Assembly: GCA_013350335.1 (NCBI GenBank)
Contig: CM023540.1
Location: 23,167,175-23,231,174 of the forward strand
From: Chimonanthus salicifolius
Taxonomy: Eukaryota; Streptophyta; Magnoliopsida; Laurales; Calycanthaceae
Direction of reading: 5' to 3'
DNA length: 64,000 bases
This document shows, piece by piece, positions 26,303 to 37,302 of this stretch (within the stretch, counting starts at the first letter, position 1; every line of letters begins with the position of its first letter). Made by a program: the position numbers and the translations under genes. The notes beneath the pieces are model-generated. The model was not told where the DNA came from, searched no databases, and saw only the letters and a program-made list of their open reading frames with translations.

Positions 26303-27481
26303 ATGAAGCTGTTGCGAAGAGCGACTGGGGCAATGAAAGATAAGAGCAGCATCTATCTAGCAGAAGTAAGAAAGAAAAAAGAATTCAGAAATCCACACAT
26401 AGAGGTGGCCATGATCAAAGCCACCAGCCATGATGATTCCTCCGTCGACTACAAGAGCGCCCAGCGCGTCTTTGAGTGGGTTCGAACCTCCCCTGCTTTC
26501 CTCAAGCCTCTTCTCTGGTCTCTCACCAAGCGCTTGGATAAGACCCGATGCTGGATCGTTGCCGTCAAGGGCCTCATGCTCATCCACGGGGTGTTCTGCA
26601 CCAAAATTCCGGCGGTCCGCAAGATTGGGCATCTACCATTTGATCTCTCCAACTTCCATGACAAGTCCTCCAGCTCCATCAAATCGTGGGAATTCACTGT
26701 CTTTGTCCGGGCCTACTTTGCCTTCCTTGACCAGCATTCCACATTCCTTGGCTACTACCATAAAGAAGAAAGAGAATTAGATGAAGAAGGACATGAGGAT
26801 GAGTCATCGATTAAAAACTCGATACTGAGATTGAACCGGTCGCAGGATCTTCTCGATCTTCTCCTGCAGATCAAGCCCTACGACAATGGCATGGAGAAAG
26901 TAGTCCTTATTCTCGAAGCAACGGATTGCATTGTCGTCGAAATCTTCGATGTCTATAGTGGAATTTGCAGTGGTATTGCCAGTGTTCTGTCCCGGATATT
27001 CACCGCAAGAGCCCACGAAGCAGCAGAAACTCTCCACATTCTTCAGAGGGCAACATCACAGATTACACAGCTTTCCGAGTATTTTCGGATATGTAGAGAG
27101 TTAGGGATCATGAACGCCGCTGAATTACCGCCGGTGGAACAGATACCAGAAGAAGACATAGTCGACTTTGGAGAGACTTATACGTGGAATTCCAAGAAAT
27201 GGTGACTTGGGTCTTGTACGAGAGGAGAATGAACAGACGACTGTGAAGAGATCTTCAAGCGAAGAAGAAGAAGAAGAAGAAGAAGAAGAAGAGAAGAAAA
27301 GATGGATTTTCATGGATCTTCGGGGACGATTGTGACGAAGAATTGGGTGGTTTTCGATGATGAATCACCGTCAGGCATTCAATTTCACAGGTCTTGTTCA
27401 AGTGCTGGTGGTGGTGGAGATTTGAATGGGTTCTGGCAGCTTGCACCACCAAACCAAGCAGATGTCAATGCCCTGTTTTAA
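26303..27481 (+). CDS. ANTH-domain putative clathrin assembly protein, two frameshifts near the 3' end
   Basis: Phosphoinositide-binding adaptor of the AP180/CALM (PICALM) type, acting in clathrin-coated vesicle formation. ATG at 26303 gives MKLLRRATGAMKDKSS, the usual start of the intronless Arabidopsis At1g25240-like group. The ANTH core is clear: IKATSHDDSSVDYKSAQRVF, WIVAVKGLMLIHGV and FPFDLSNF-like LPFDLSNFHDKSS. As written it stops at 27203-27205 after 300 aa. Conserved sequence goes on: PEEDIVD should be followed by LERLIRGIPRN, which lies one base out of frame after TTT at 27167-27169. The original frame resumes after the GAA tract (27261-27301) with VTKNWVVFDDE and ends at TAA 27479-27481, giving about 390 aa. 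The family is usually 370-400 aa. The two indels cancel, so assembly error or a truncated allele are both possible. Confidence 0.8.
27261..27300 (+). repeat. (GAA)n tract in the ANTH coding region
   Basis: About ten GAA codons encoding an acidic run just before the WVVFDDE tail. A missing base in or beside it restores the original frame. Confidence 0.8.
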
Positions 27482-29183
27482 TTTGCTTTAGCAATCCTTT
27501 TTTTCCAATTGAACGAAATTCAGAGAAATGTACTATACTCTTAACAGAAGAACATGAAAAGTTAGGCTTTTTCTTTTTATACAAAGACATATTTTTCTTA
27601 GATTCTTCTCATTTGTGTTATGTTTTGTATTTTCAATCCAATCTGTAATGTCCCAACTCACAAGTATAAAATATTTTTGTTTCAGTGAAAGAGCGAAAAC
27701 TGTAACGAGAACCAGAGCTCTTTTATTTTTTATCTTTGAGTATAATTGACCGGGTATTGAATCCTTTGATTTTTTGTCTTTGAGTATGATTGATCGGTAT
27801 TGAATCTTAGACGTACAGTGAAGTTTATCTCTAATAAAATTAGACTTTTAGTTTTTATAATAATACATATTTCAAAGTAGATCTAGAAATCTGCTTTGAA
27901 ATTGAAGTGACTGCTGTTTAATTCTGTGGCCAGAAAAACATGAACAGTCACTTCTTGTTATTGTGATGGCAAAATTCTTATCATATGTCTTTAGATTTTT
28001 CAGAAATATCTTTTAAAAACCAAAATGAAATTAAATCAAAGTAACATATGAAGAATTGAGATCACCATTTTTGTTGGACGGCTGAACCTCTTTCTCCCTT
28101 CTGCACTCTTATGTATAAATCAAATAGAAGTTTAGTCAAATAAAGAGGCACCGAACACACTGCAAGATCTAATCGTTGAAAATTGAAGAGGATAAGAAAC
28201 AAGACTTTCTTTTCAGCTAAAAACTATTACTCCAATCAGGGCGTGCTTTTATCTCTTTTTTTTCATCACATGAAAGGAACTTCTTGGACTCGGCTCGAAG
28301 TCCAATTTTTGTGGGTTGGTTTATTTTGAATTATTTAGTCGAACTTTCATCCCGAAGCACAAATTTCCTGTCTGATGTCTGAATGTTATGGACGAACGAG
28401 TCTTATATTGAAAGTGTAGAGGGAGATTTGGAGATTTATAAAAGACTTGAGTTACTACACTTAACAGGTTAGGTCTTTTGAGATGGATATCCAGGTGCTA
28501 ATAAGTGGTATCAAAGTCATATCTAAGGATTGTTGAGGCTGCCAACGAGTCATTCTACCTAACAGATTAGTCTTTTGAAAGTATAGAAGGAAATCTGGTA
28601 TTTTTGAAAATTAAATATTTAAGCTTTGGTCCAGATAAAAAAATTGTACAAAATTTTAGACTTGGATGAAATGTATGACTTGAGGGATGAGGCCTTTTTG
28701 TTAGTAGACTGGGCATTCCCTTAACTAAGGATTTTCTCTACTGAAGAGTTCTCTTAATCTTGATTGATAATTGTAAGAGAAATAATGTGATGAAAAAATA
28801 ACATTTTTAATGAGAAAATATTTTTTTATTTGATAAATGTAAATATAAGAAATTTGATATATTGTCAATTAATGAAAAATTTAGTAGACGAATGATATTT
28901 TTCAGTTATATATTTTAGAACTAAGTGCGTTGTTGGACTTGGGATGAGCCATACCTTCATGAGCCGAATGTAGCCAGGAGAAAGGCAACTGGGCCCAGAT
29001 GGCCCTAATTTTGACCTGGATGTGGAGGCCACGTTTATCATCATTACCAAATGTTGCTAAAATGTTGACTGACTGTTGAGATGTGGTTGACTCGTGGAGG
29101 TGATTCTCGAGGGAGGTTTTGCCTAAGTAACTTAGATGTCACTTCTACAGATTGTTATTCAGTGAAGGTGTTATCTTAGAAAA
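27482..29183. other. ANTH gene 3' region and intergenic
   Basis: The first couple of hundred bases are the likely 3' UTR. A TRIM relic lies at about 28388-28560 (ACGAGTCTTATATTGAAAGT, TTTATAAAAGACTTGAG, then AGTGGTATCAAAGTC as decayed priming site). The rest shows nothing recognisable. Confidence 0.4.
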
Positions 29184-29192
29184 TATAACAAA

Positions 29193-30241
29193 GGCTCTCC
29201 ATTTGACACCTCCTTTTATTTTTATTTTCCACGGAACACCTCTTTTCAAATTTTATTGTAAAAATTATTATTTTATGCTAGAAAACCTTTAAACAATAAT
29301 TTTTGGATCCTTTGAACCATGGAACGTCCGAAGGATTATAAAGATCCTTCGAACTATGTGACAGTAAAATCTATTTAAAAATTTTAAACATTATATAATC
29401 TTTTTTTTTTTTAATTCTAAAGTTATCCTTTAAATATTGTGTATTTTTAAAATTTCTCAAATTAAATATCCGAACTAATTACGACTGACTGATAAAAATA
29501 CTTTAAGAATTTAAGGTCTTTTGACACTCCCAAATGCTTAAAATACAATATTTTACAAATAAGGGTATCTTTTGACTGTAGTGGAAAATACATTTCAGAG
29601 TGTCAAAAGACCTTAAAGTCTTAAAGTATTTTTATCAGGTTATCGTAATTAGTCCGGATATTCAATTTGAGAAATTTTAGAAATACAGAGTGCTTAAAAA
29701 ATAACTTTAAAGTTTTAAAGGAGATATTAACAACATAGATAATTATTTTTTAAGCACTGTGTATTTCCAAAATTTCTCAAATTGAATATTCGGACTAATT
29801 ACGATAACTTGATAAAAATACTTTTAGACTTTAAGGTCTTTTGACACTCCTAAATGTATTTTCCATACAGCGAAGGGATACCCTTATTTGTAAAACACTG
29901 TGTTTTAAGTATTTTGGAGTGTCAAAAGACCTTGAATTCTTAAAGTATTTTTATCAGACTATCGTAATTAGTCCGGATATTCAATTTGAGAAATTTTGAA
30001 AATACACAGTGCTTAAAAAATAACTTTAAAATAATAATAATAAAAAAAGATTTTACTGTTTAAAATTTTTAAATAAATTTTACTGTAGCATCATTCGAAG
30101 GATAGTCCTTCGAACGATTCGATGGTTCAAAGGATCTGAAAATTGTTGGTTTTTTAGCAGAAGGGTAAAATGATAATTTTCACATAAAATTTGAAAAAAG
30201 GTGTTCCGTGGCCGAAAAAGGGAGTGTCCGAATGGGGCGCC
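29193..30241. mobile_element. MULE-type foldback element with four alternating inverted core units
   Basis: Perfect 9-bp duplications TATAACAAA (29184-29192, 30242-30250) flank it. Terminal arms of about 200 bp pair: GGCTCTCCATTTGACAC on the left, GGCGCCCCATTCGGACAC read from the right. The core (about 29430-30040) consists of four units of about 130-150 bp in alternating orientation, each carrying TCTCAAATTGAATATTCGGA or its complement and GGTCTTTTGACACTCC or its complement. Transcribed, it would form two adjacent long hairpins inside a larger one. There is no coding capacity. Confidence 0.8.
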
Positions 30242-30267
30242 TATAACAAACTAAGAAAATAAGAATT

Positions 30268-30410
30268 AATATATGTATTGGCTGAGATTTGAGATATTCG
30301 TCGATATCCGATCTATATCAGCAATATATATCATTGATTTTGATTGATAAAGGTGATTTTAAAAAAAAAAAATAGGAGAGAAATTTTTCAATCGATATCT
30401 AAAATTTAAA
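30268..30410. mobile_element. Degraded relative of the hAT-type MITE
   Basis: Shares GATTTTAAAAAAAAAAAATA, GGAGAGAAAT and ATCGATATC-type motifs with copy 1 (120-277), in the same order. Ends and duplications are not visible. Confidence 0.3.
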
Positions 30411-30950
30411 TTCATAAATGCTATGTTACCATACTACTAGAGTACTCGCCTCTCATGTATGACCTCACAATTTTAATCTTTCTCCTTGATTTTTCTTTTA
30501 ATAAATAGACATACATATATCTTAAAAAAAGAAATATAGAATTTCAATCACATATTCTTGAATTGTCAAATTACTCAAATTACCCTATTTTATAATGAGT
30601 TTTTTTCAGTAGACTCAAGTCACTTTATTTTAAACTAAAGTGAGCTTTTTAAGTGAAGAATTCTTACACTGAATGTAAATAAGGTTGAGTTTGAGTTTTC
30701 AAAGGAAGTAGAACTTCTCTACCTCAACTCACCTCATCTCAATTGTAACCTTAAATTTTTTTAATTATTGGATGAGTCTCACCCTCTCACACAACTAGTT
30801 AGAACAGTAGGTGAGCTCCATTGGCAAATAGTCATTGATACATGTGGGGTGGCAAGACTTCCCTCTTTCTTGCCATTCAATAAAAGGCAGCCCATTTACA
30901 CCATTTATCATCACCACTGCTCTGTTCAGCTGCTGCGTAGAGACTAGAGA
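30411..30950. other. Intergenic, probable promoter of the broken exon
   Basis: AT-rich to about 30800. The bases from 30880 look like a normal plant 5' UTR leading to the ATG at 30955. Nothing else seen. Confidence 0.35.
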
Positions 30951-30954
30951 AGGG

Positions 30955-31182
30955 ATGGGAAGCTGTATTAGGAAGAACCCATGCTCTTCCTTCTGTGTTG
31001 GGCTGCTTCTCACTCTCATTACCTTGGCAATCCAATTGCAAACATGCAAAGCAGCCAAAGCCCATCCTCTTCCAAATGTGGGCAATGTTTTACCCTCCAC
31101 TTCAGCTTTTGAAAACTCTTTTCTAGAGAGGGATTTTCATATTACCTGGGGTAACTCCCTGAATAATTCCTCCAAAATTTAG
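30955..31182 (+). pseudogene. Truncated first exon of a secreted protein, possibly XTH
   Basis: ATG at 30955 starts a 75-residue frame. It has a good signal peptide: a short basic start, a hydrophobic run CVGLLLTLITLAIQL, and an AKA-like cleavage site near residue 36. At residues 56-66 it has FLERDFHITWGN. This resembles the start of mature xyloglucan endotransglucosylases (F-x-x-D-F-x-I-T-W-G). From about 31149 the sequence becomes a transposon end (31149-31201), and the frame stops within it. So the exon is cut off straight after the ITWG strand. The family call rests on few residues. It could instead be a small secreted peptide gene. Confidence 0.4.
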
Positions 31183-31201
31183 CCTCTATCCAAACACAGT
31201 C
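31149..31201. mobile_element. Terminal fragment of the GGCTGCGTTTGG transposon family
   Basis: Ends CTATCCAAACACAGTC, the same inverted terminus as at 17286-17301, preceded by a similar CCTCCAAAATTTAG block. No matching left end is nearby, so only one end is present. Confidence 0.5.
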
Positions 31202-31809
31202 CTAGAGTTTTATACAGTACCCTTGTAATCAAAGAGACGTTGGAATCTTAAATTTCTTCGTAATAAAAAATTAATTACCTTTGAACCCAGTGTACACATG
31301 TTCACATCAACTGGGCAAAGTATTTTACAAGTGCCCAGCCCACCCATATTGTTTCAGTTCCAACACATGCTTCATAGCTGAGGCGGATGCAGTTGTCACT
31401 TGTCATATTGTTAACCACGCCACCTTGTAAAAACTTAAAAACAGAGATTAGCTGAATTATATTAGCCCTGTCTACTATTATGGAATGGATTAATTTAAAG
31501 CATTTGCTATTATATGTACATATGTAATACACATAAATGGTCAACACTACTCAAAAATAAAATTTTAAATGATGTATATTTTATGTTTAAAAAATTAATA
31601 GTTAAAAATCAATTTTAATATCATAATTTAATGATAAATATTTAAACAAATTGAAATACATAACCCTGTGAGCCACTGTCCACAGCAAATTGGTTCATTC
31701 TCGATCTATTTTTTTATTTATTTTTTTGTTAAGAAAAAACAACAGCCACCTAACTCTATGATTAAGGATCATACATGAAAATGATCAATTTGTCACTACA
31801 TGCTACTCT
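31202..31809. other. Intergenic upstream of PRK
   Basis: AT-rich. An 81-residue minus-strand frame at 31302-31547 resembles nothing I know. No element recognised. Confidence 0.4.
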
Positions 31810-31817
31810 TATAAATA
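31810..31817 (+). promoter_or_regulatory. Candidate PRK TATA box
   Basis: TATAAATA about 246 bases upstream of the PRK ATG. It would imply a 5' UTR of about 200 bases. Position and sequence only. Confidence 0.4.
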
Positions 31818-32055
31818 ATTAATTAAATATCAGATTTTACAAAAGAAACATTGACAGTTACATTCACTTAAAAAATAACCTTTGTATTGTCGTCGTCTCT
31901 GTATCATTGCATCCGCTGGCGGATATACACAGAAAATAAATATACCATCCTTCTTTTCTCTGCACTCACACTACTTCAGTTCTAGAGCAAATATCTTCTT
32001 CTTTCTTTACATTCTCTCCTCTTTCAAAGAGAAAGGAAAGCAAGTAAAAAAGAAA

Positions 32056-35000
32056 ATGGCAGTCTCAAAGATTTGCAACCCCACACCCACCCATCATGAA
32101 ACATTCCCACACCACATGAGACCCACATTTCCAATTGGGTATTTGGTTGCAAGAAGCAAGTTTACCGGCAAGGTGCCGCCCATATCAGCCATAGATTCGA
32201 GAACGGTGGTGATCGGCCTGGCGGCCGATTCCGGCTGCGGTAAGAGCACGTTCATGCGTCGTCTAACGAGTGTCTTTGGGGGTGCAGCTGAGCCCCCTAA
32301 GGGAGGGAACCCTGATTCAAATACATTAATCAGTGATACAACTACTGTAATTTGCTTAGACGATTATCATTCGTTGGATAGGTATGGGAGGAAAGAGAAA
32401 GGGATCACAGCCCTTGATCCTCGAGCTAATAACTTCGATCTCATGTATCAACAGGTATGCTGTTGTTTGTTTTTATCTTCTGCTTGATATGTTTATACAG
32501 AAATTCTGTTGATTGAGAACAGAGAGTTTTGAGTTGTATTAGGTCTCCTAATATACTTAGGACTCTAAGCATGACCATATATATATATATATATTGTTGT
32601 GGGTGTAATTCTTGAAACAACACAATAATAAAAATCTCTTTCTTCCTGTGATTTTTTTCCTTTGGAGTTTTCTACGAAATCTTCGTCTTCTCTATTGTGT
32701 TAGTTTATTATCCTCTACACTACATGACCATCAAAGGATCATTTGCCAGATAATTAAGCTTTTTTCTTTTCAACTAAATCAAATAGCATGTGCGCAACTG
32801 AGTAACTTGATTTTTTTATGACAAGGTGTTCATGTTTCTTGGAGCGTTCAACTAATTCTCTAGATATGAGAAAATCTCTCTACCCACATATATCGAATAA
32901 CTCCACTGAAAATTATTCTTTCAAGTAGAATGAGAAACGAACGTAAGACTTTTGTGAATGACTTGAGTTGAATGTATAAACGTCAATAATCACTCAATGA
33001 GGGCTGCATATGGGCCATGAAGCATCGGAAGAATGGTCTGAATTCTGAATTGTAAAGATACCGACCAAATGTGGAAAAGAGGTTGATGAACGTATGTTTA
33101 TAGACTAGTTTCCGTTCATATGTAATTATTTATTTTATGTACATTATCAGGTAAAGGCTATTAAAGAAGGATTTGCAGTAGAAAAGCCAATCTACAATCA
33201 TGTTACAGGGCTGATCGACGGTCCAGAACTCATCAAACCTCCCAAGATCCTCGTTATAGAAGGCCTTCATCCCATGTAAGCTTGCAAGTCTCATGTTATT
33301 TAAACACCCAAGAAATGGTTCTAAAAAACTTGCAATGAGTTACCACTGTTTGAAACTTTGAATGCGATGGGATGGAAAACAAGAGAATCTATTGTTTGTC
33401 TCTATACATGCAAATTCCATGAATTTTGAATCATAAATTTTTTCAAATAATTTTAATGTTCAATTTAAAATGTTTTTTTTTCTCAAATACTATTATGATT
33501 AATCTAACAGTTAGATGAATATTATTAAAGAATTATCATATTGAATTAATCATATTAAGTGAGTCTATATAGAGCTCGTGAGACCGGACTCTCATGTTTT
33601 TATAGTTTCACACTCGTTTAACTCGAGATAAATATTTTTTAAGCCATGAATTTTGAATCATAAATTTTTCAAATAATTTTAGTGTTCAATTTTAAATGTT
33701 TTTTTTTCTCAAATACTATATTGATTAATCTAACAGTTAGATGAATATTATTAAAGAATTATCATATTGAATTAATCATATTAAGTGAGTCTATATAGAG
33801 CTCGTGAGACCGGACTCTCATATTTTTATAGTTTCACACTCGTTTAACTCGAGATAAATATTTTTTAAGATCAAAATCTCTTGACCTCTTAATCTACCTA
33901 ACTAATTTTCAAGATATTTATAATAATGAGTACACAATTAAATTAAACATTACTACATAAAAAATATATTTATGAGTGTATAATTTTAAAAGATATTTAA
34001 TAAGTACAGACATTTACAGAAAGTATAGAAAAGATTCCCTAATGTAGGCTATTTTGTTATTCCAAAACCAAAGTTGTATTAACCGAAATAAGAAAGTATT
34101 GGTGAGCTTATGATTGTCCTTTTATGTAAGAGGGAGGGGAGAACATCGTAATGAACGACCTCGATTCATGAAACAAGACACGTGTAAGGATGTGATGAGT
34201 TGATGGTTGCAGGTATGATCCTCATGTCAGGGGACTTCTGGACCTGAGCATATACCTGGACATCAGCGACGACGTCAAGTTCGCTTGGAAGATTCAGGTC
34301 TCTTTTCCTCTTTTTTCCTTTTTCCTTTTTCCTTTTTCCTTTTTCCTTTTTATATTCTCGCACCTTTTCCCCCACCGTACACGTGGCAACATGTAAGAGA
34401 CAATGAGAGTGTTAGAGCAACACGTAAGACAACTCTCTCTCTCTCTGTGTATGCATGTCTCCTCAAATGGAGTCTCGATGCAGCTCTCTCATTTTACCTT
34501 CAGGAGCACCGTTCACCCACCTCCTGCTCATGAGTGGGCCTACTTTTAAATTATATTTAATATACTAATTGTTAAAAATATATAAGTAAAAAAGTATAAA
34601 AATTAAAATTTTCAGTATTTAAAGAATTTTAAAAAGAATTTTGATATATTTTTTACAGCCTCAATATTAAGACTTTTATTTAAGAAGTCATTTGTCTATT
34701 TTTTTTAAATAAACCAATTTTACAGAAAAATAAGTTAACATTTTATTTATATTATCTAACCAGTATTATAAAATTTGATCTTGTGTTGGATTGTTAAAAA
34801 TCGAATGTTTGATTGCCCAAGAGAAGAAAACCTCTCTATTTTATTCAATAAGTTTACTTATTCTCTCGTGAGAAGTAGATTCTTTGCAGAGGAAAACATT
34901 AAATTTATTGTAATCTTTGCAAGAAGAAGAAAAAAGATTTTTGTTTTTTACATTTTCTTATTTTTCATAGCTAAAAAATTATAAATAATAAATACATTGT

Positions 35001-37066
35001 GAAACTTGTTATTGCCCTAAAAAGGAGTGAACCTCAAATTCCATAATGGACTTTGACACAGATATATATATATATTTTTTTTTTAATATAGCATGCAAAT
35101 GTTAATACTTTTTAAGTACAATCACTACTTTAGATATAATTTTATATTTAATTGCTAACAATGTAAGTGAAACTGAATTATGAAATCTTTATTTTATTTA
35201 CAGCCAGTTTCAGTATCTATGAACTTTTTTAAAAGAATATTTCTCCACCCCTTTGTGAAGATTCATTTCAAGATGAGACTTACTATCTCATCTAATGTGT
35301 AAGTTTTTAGAATTAAATTAAAAGTTTTGAGTTTGACTCTTCTTGAACTTACCTGATACACGAGGTTTGTAGGTGATTTTGTGTATACGTGAAATTAGTC
35401 TCACTTCCAATATAGAGTGAGAATACTTATATAAAAATAAAAATAAAAACAAAAACAGACAGAATTGATTCGAATTATTTTTGGAGGGGTCATATTCGTA
35501 CTAAATCAGAAGATAATAGAGGTGAGGAACTGTGGATAACATGCAATTATCCTGTGAGGAATTTTTTTAATTTCCTTTTTTTTTTCCCTCCAAATGTTGA
35601 GCAGAGAGACATGGCGGAACGTGGGCAGAGTCTAGAAAGCATAAAAGCAAGCATAGCAGCAAGAAAGAATGATTTTGATGCTTACGTCGGTATGTACAGC
35701 ACTGATTCTATGCATATACATTTCCACCTTTTCTTCTCTACTCCAACTCATAGAAACTCTTAATTTTCTATGCATATACATTTCCACCTTTTCTTCTCTA
35801 CTCCAACTCATAGAAACCCTTAAATCTTTCTCCAAGCAGACTTCTATTCTTTTATATGATTTCACATAAGAAAAAACAGCTTTCTCAACACATGGCTCCT
35901 GTTGATGAGTCAAATTTTATGATTGAGATGGATCAATTGTATTAAACTTTTCTAAAAATTATATGATTTAAACTCAATTTTTTTTCAAATCGAATTGGGT
36001 CGAACCAGAAATTGTCACCCACATCCCTCGTAGTATTTTACAAGGAACACGAAACAATGGAAGAAGTGAGAGCGTTGTTTGATTTGATTTGGTTTTGATG
36101 GAATTGCAGACCCTCAGAAGGAGTTTGCAGACGCAGTGATCCAAGTGTTGCCAACACAGCTGATTCCAGAAGACAATGGAGGGAGGATATTAAGAGTGAA
36201 GATGGTGATGAAAGAAGGGGTCAAGTACTTCCAACCCGTTTATCTCTTTGATGAAGGCTCCACCATTTCTTGGATTCCATGTGGAAGGAAGCTCACCTGC
36301 TCCTACCCAGGCATCAACTTCTTCTACGGCCCCGACACCTTCTACTCCCATGAGGTTCAACACTCCCACCATCTATATTTCTTCTTATGAATACTATTCA
36401 TGCACTTGATTTAGTGGGTTCAGGGGACCCTTTTTAGAAAGATCGTATTGCCAAATACTCCCAAATGCTCAAGTTCAATGGTTTCTATTTCCTACTAAAT
36501 TAGTAACTTCGGTAATCCTTGAAATATCTTATCCCTTGACATGCAAATTTCAACCCGCTGAATGATTTGCAGCGTGGGTCTTACATTCATGGACCTGGGT
36601 CCTTGAGATACAGATCCGGTTCAGATGTGCAAGTAAATTGCTGATCTGATCCACATTCAACCCATTTACATCAAACCGGTTCCAATTTTAAGCAGGATTT
36701 AAGGCTAGAATTAGGCCCAAGCATTGTAAAATCGAATTCAGCAACTCTGGCCTGCCCAATTGATGGCTTGAAGTTTTGGATTGATTTTTTTTTTTTTTTT
36801 TTTCTGCACAGGTATCTGTTCTGGAAATGGATGGGCAGTTTGATAGATTAGATGAGCTAATCTATGTTGAAAGTCACCTTCGCAACATATCAACAAAATT
36901 CTATGGAGAGATCACACAGCAGATGCTGAGACATGCTGATTTTCCAGGAAGCAATAACGGCACTGGCCTCTTCCAGACAATAATCGGATTGAAAATCCGT
37001 GAACTTTACGAACACATTCTAGAGGAAAGAGCTGTAGAACATTTCCAAGCACCCCACGTACGTTAA
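32056..37066 (+). CDS. PRK: Phosphoribulokinase, chloroplastic (six exons)
   Basis: Calvin-cycle enzyme that phosphorylates ribulose 5-phosphate to ribulose 1,5-bisphosphate in the chloroplast stroma. Exons: 32056-32454, 33151-33275, 34213-34297, 35605-35689, 36110-36354, 36812-37066; all introns are GT-AG and phases match, giving 397 aa. About 48 residues of Ser/Thr/His/Pro-rich transit peptide start at MAVSKIC; an upstream in-frame ATG (31882) lies in the likely 5' UTR. The P-loop is GLAADSGCGKST (54-65). Regulatory cysteines are kept: Cys61 and Cys100 are 39 apart, as in spinach 16/55, and Cys289/Cys295 form PCGRKLTC. Also present are LDDYHSLDRYGR, EGLHPM, FAWKIQRDMAERG and EMDGQFDRLDELIY. 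All catalytic parts are intact. Several usually fixed positions differ (YDPHVRGLLD, INFFYGPDTF, the C-terminal tail), so it may be a second, diverged PRK copy. Confidence 0.95.
33417..33870. repeat. Recent 227-bp tandem duplication in PRK intron 2
   Basis: Two head-to-tail copies (33417-33643, 33644-33870) that are nearly identical; shared text includes CTATATAGAGCTCGTGAGAC and CACTCGTTTAACTCGAGATA. Few differences, so it is young. It lies entirely inside the intron. Confidence 0.9.
34307..34352. repeat. (TTTTTCC)n repeat in PRK intron 3
   Basis: Heptamer-like pyrimidine repeats start ten bases after the intron 3 donor (CAG|GTCTCT), which is itself a weak donor. Confidence 0.8.
35707..35825. 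repeat. 60-bp tandem duplication in PRK intron 4
   Basis: Two copies of a 60-bp unit that contains CTATGCATATACATTTCCAC. They are almost identical and begin 17 bases after the donor at 35690. Confidence 0.9.
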
Positions 37067-37259
37067 CAATGGATGATGATAAACAGTGAGCAGTCAAGAT
37101 CAAACAAGTGGGGCTTACTGTGTATATTTACTATAAAGAGGGAGATTGATAATAACTAAAGGTTGGTTTGGATTTTCCTCTTTTTTGTGAGAAAGGTCCG
37201 TTTCTTGTGCTGCTTCACTAGAAATTCTATGACATGGTAAACATGATAATAAATTTGTG

Positions 37260-37302
<43 letters not shown>

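Noticed and set aside
31882..32055. Upstream in-frame start for PRK
   Set aside because: The extra 58 residues do not look like a transit peptide, while MAVSKIC resembles known PRK starts and has a purine-rich context.
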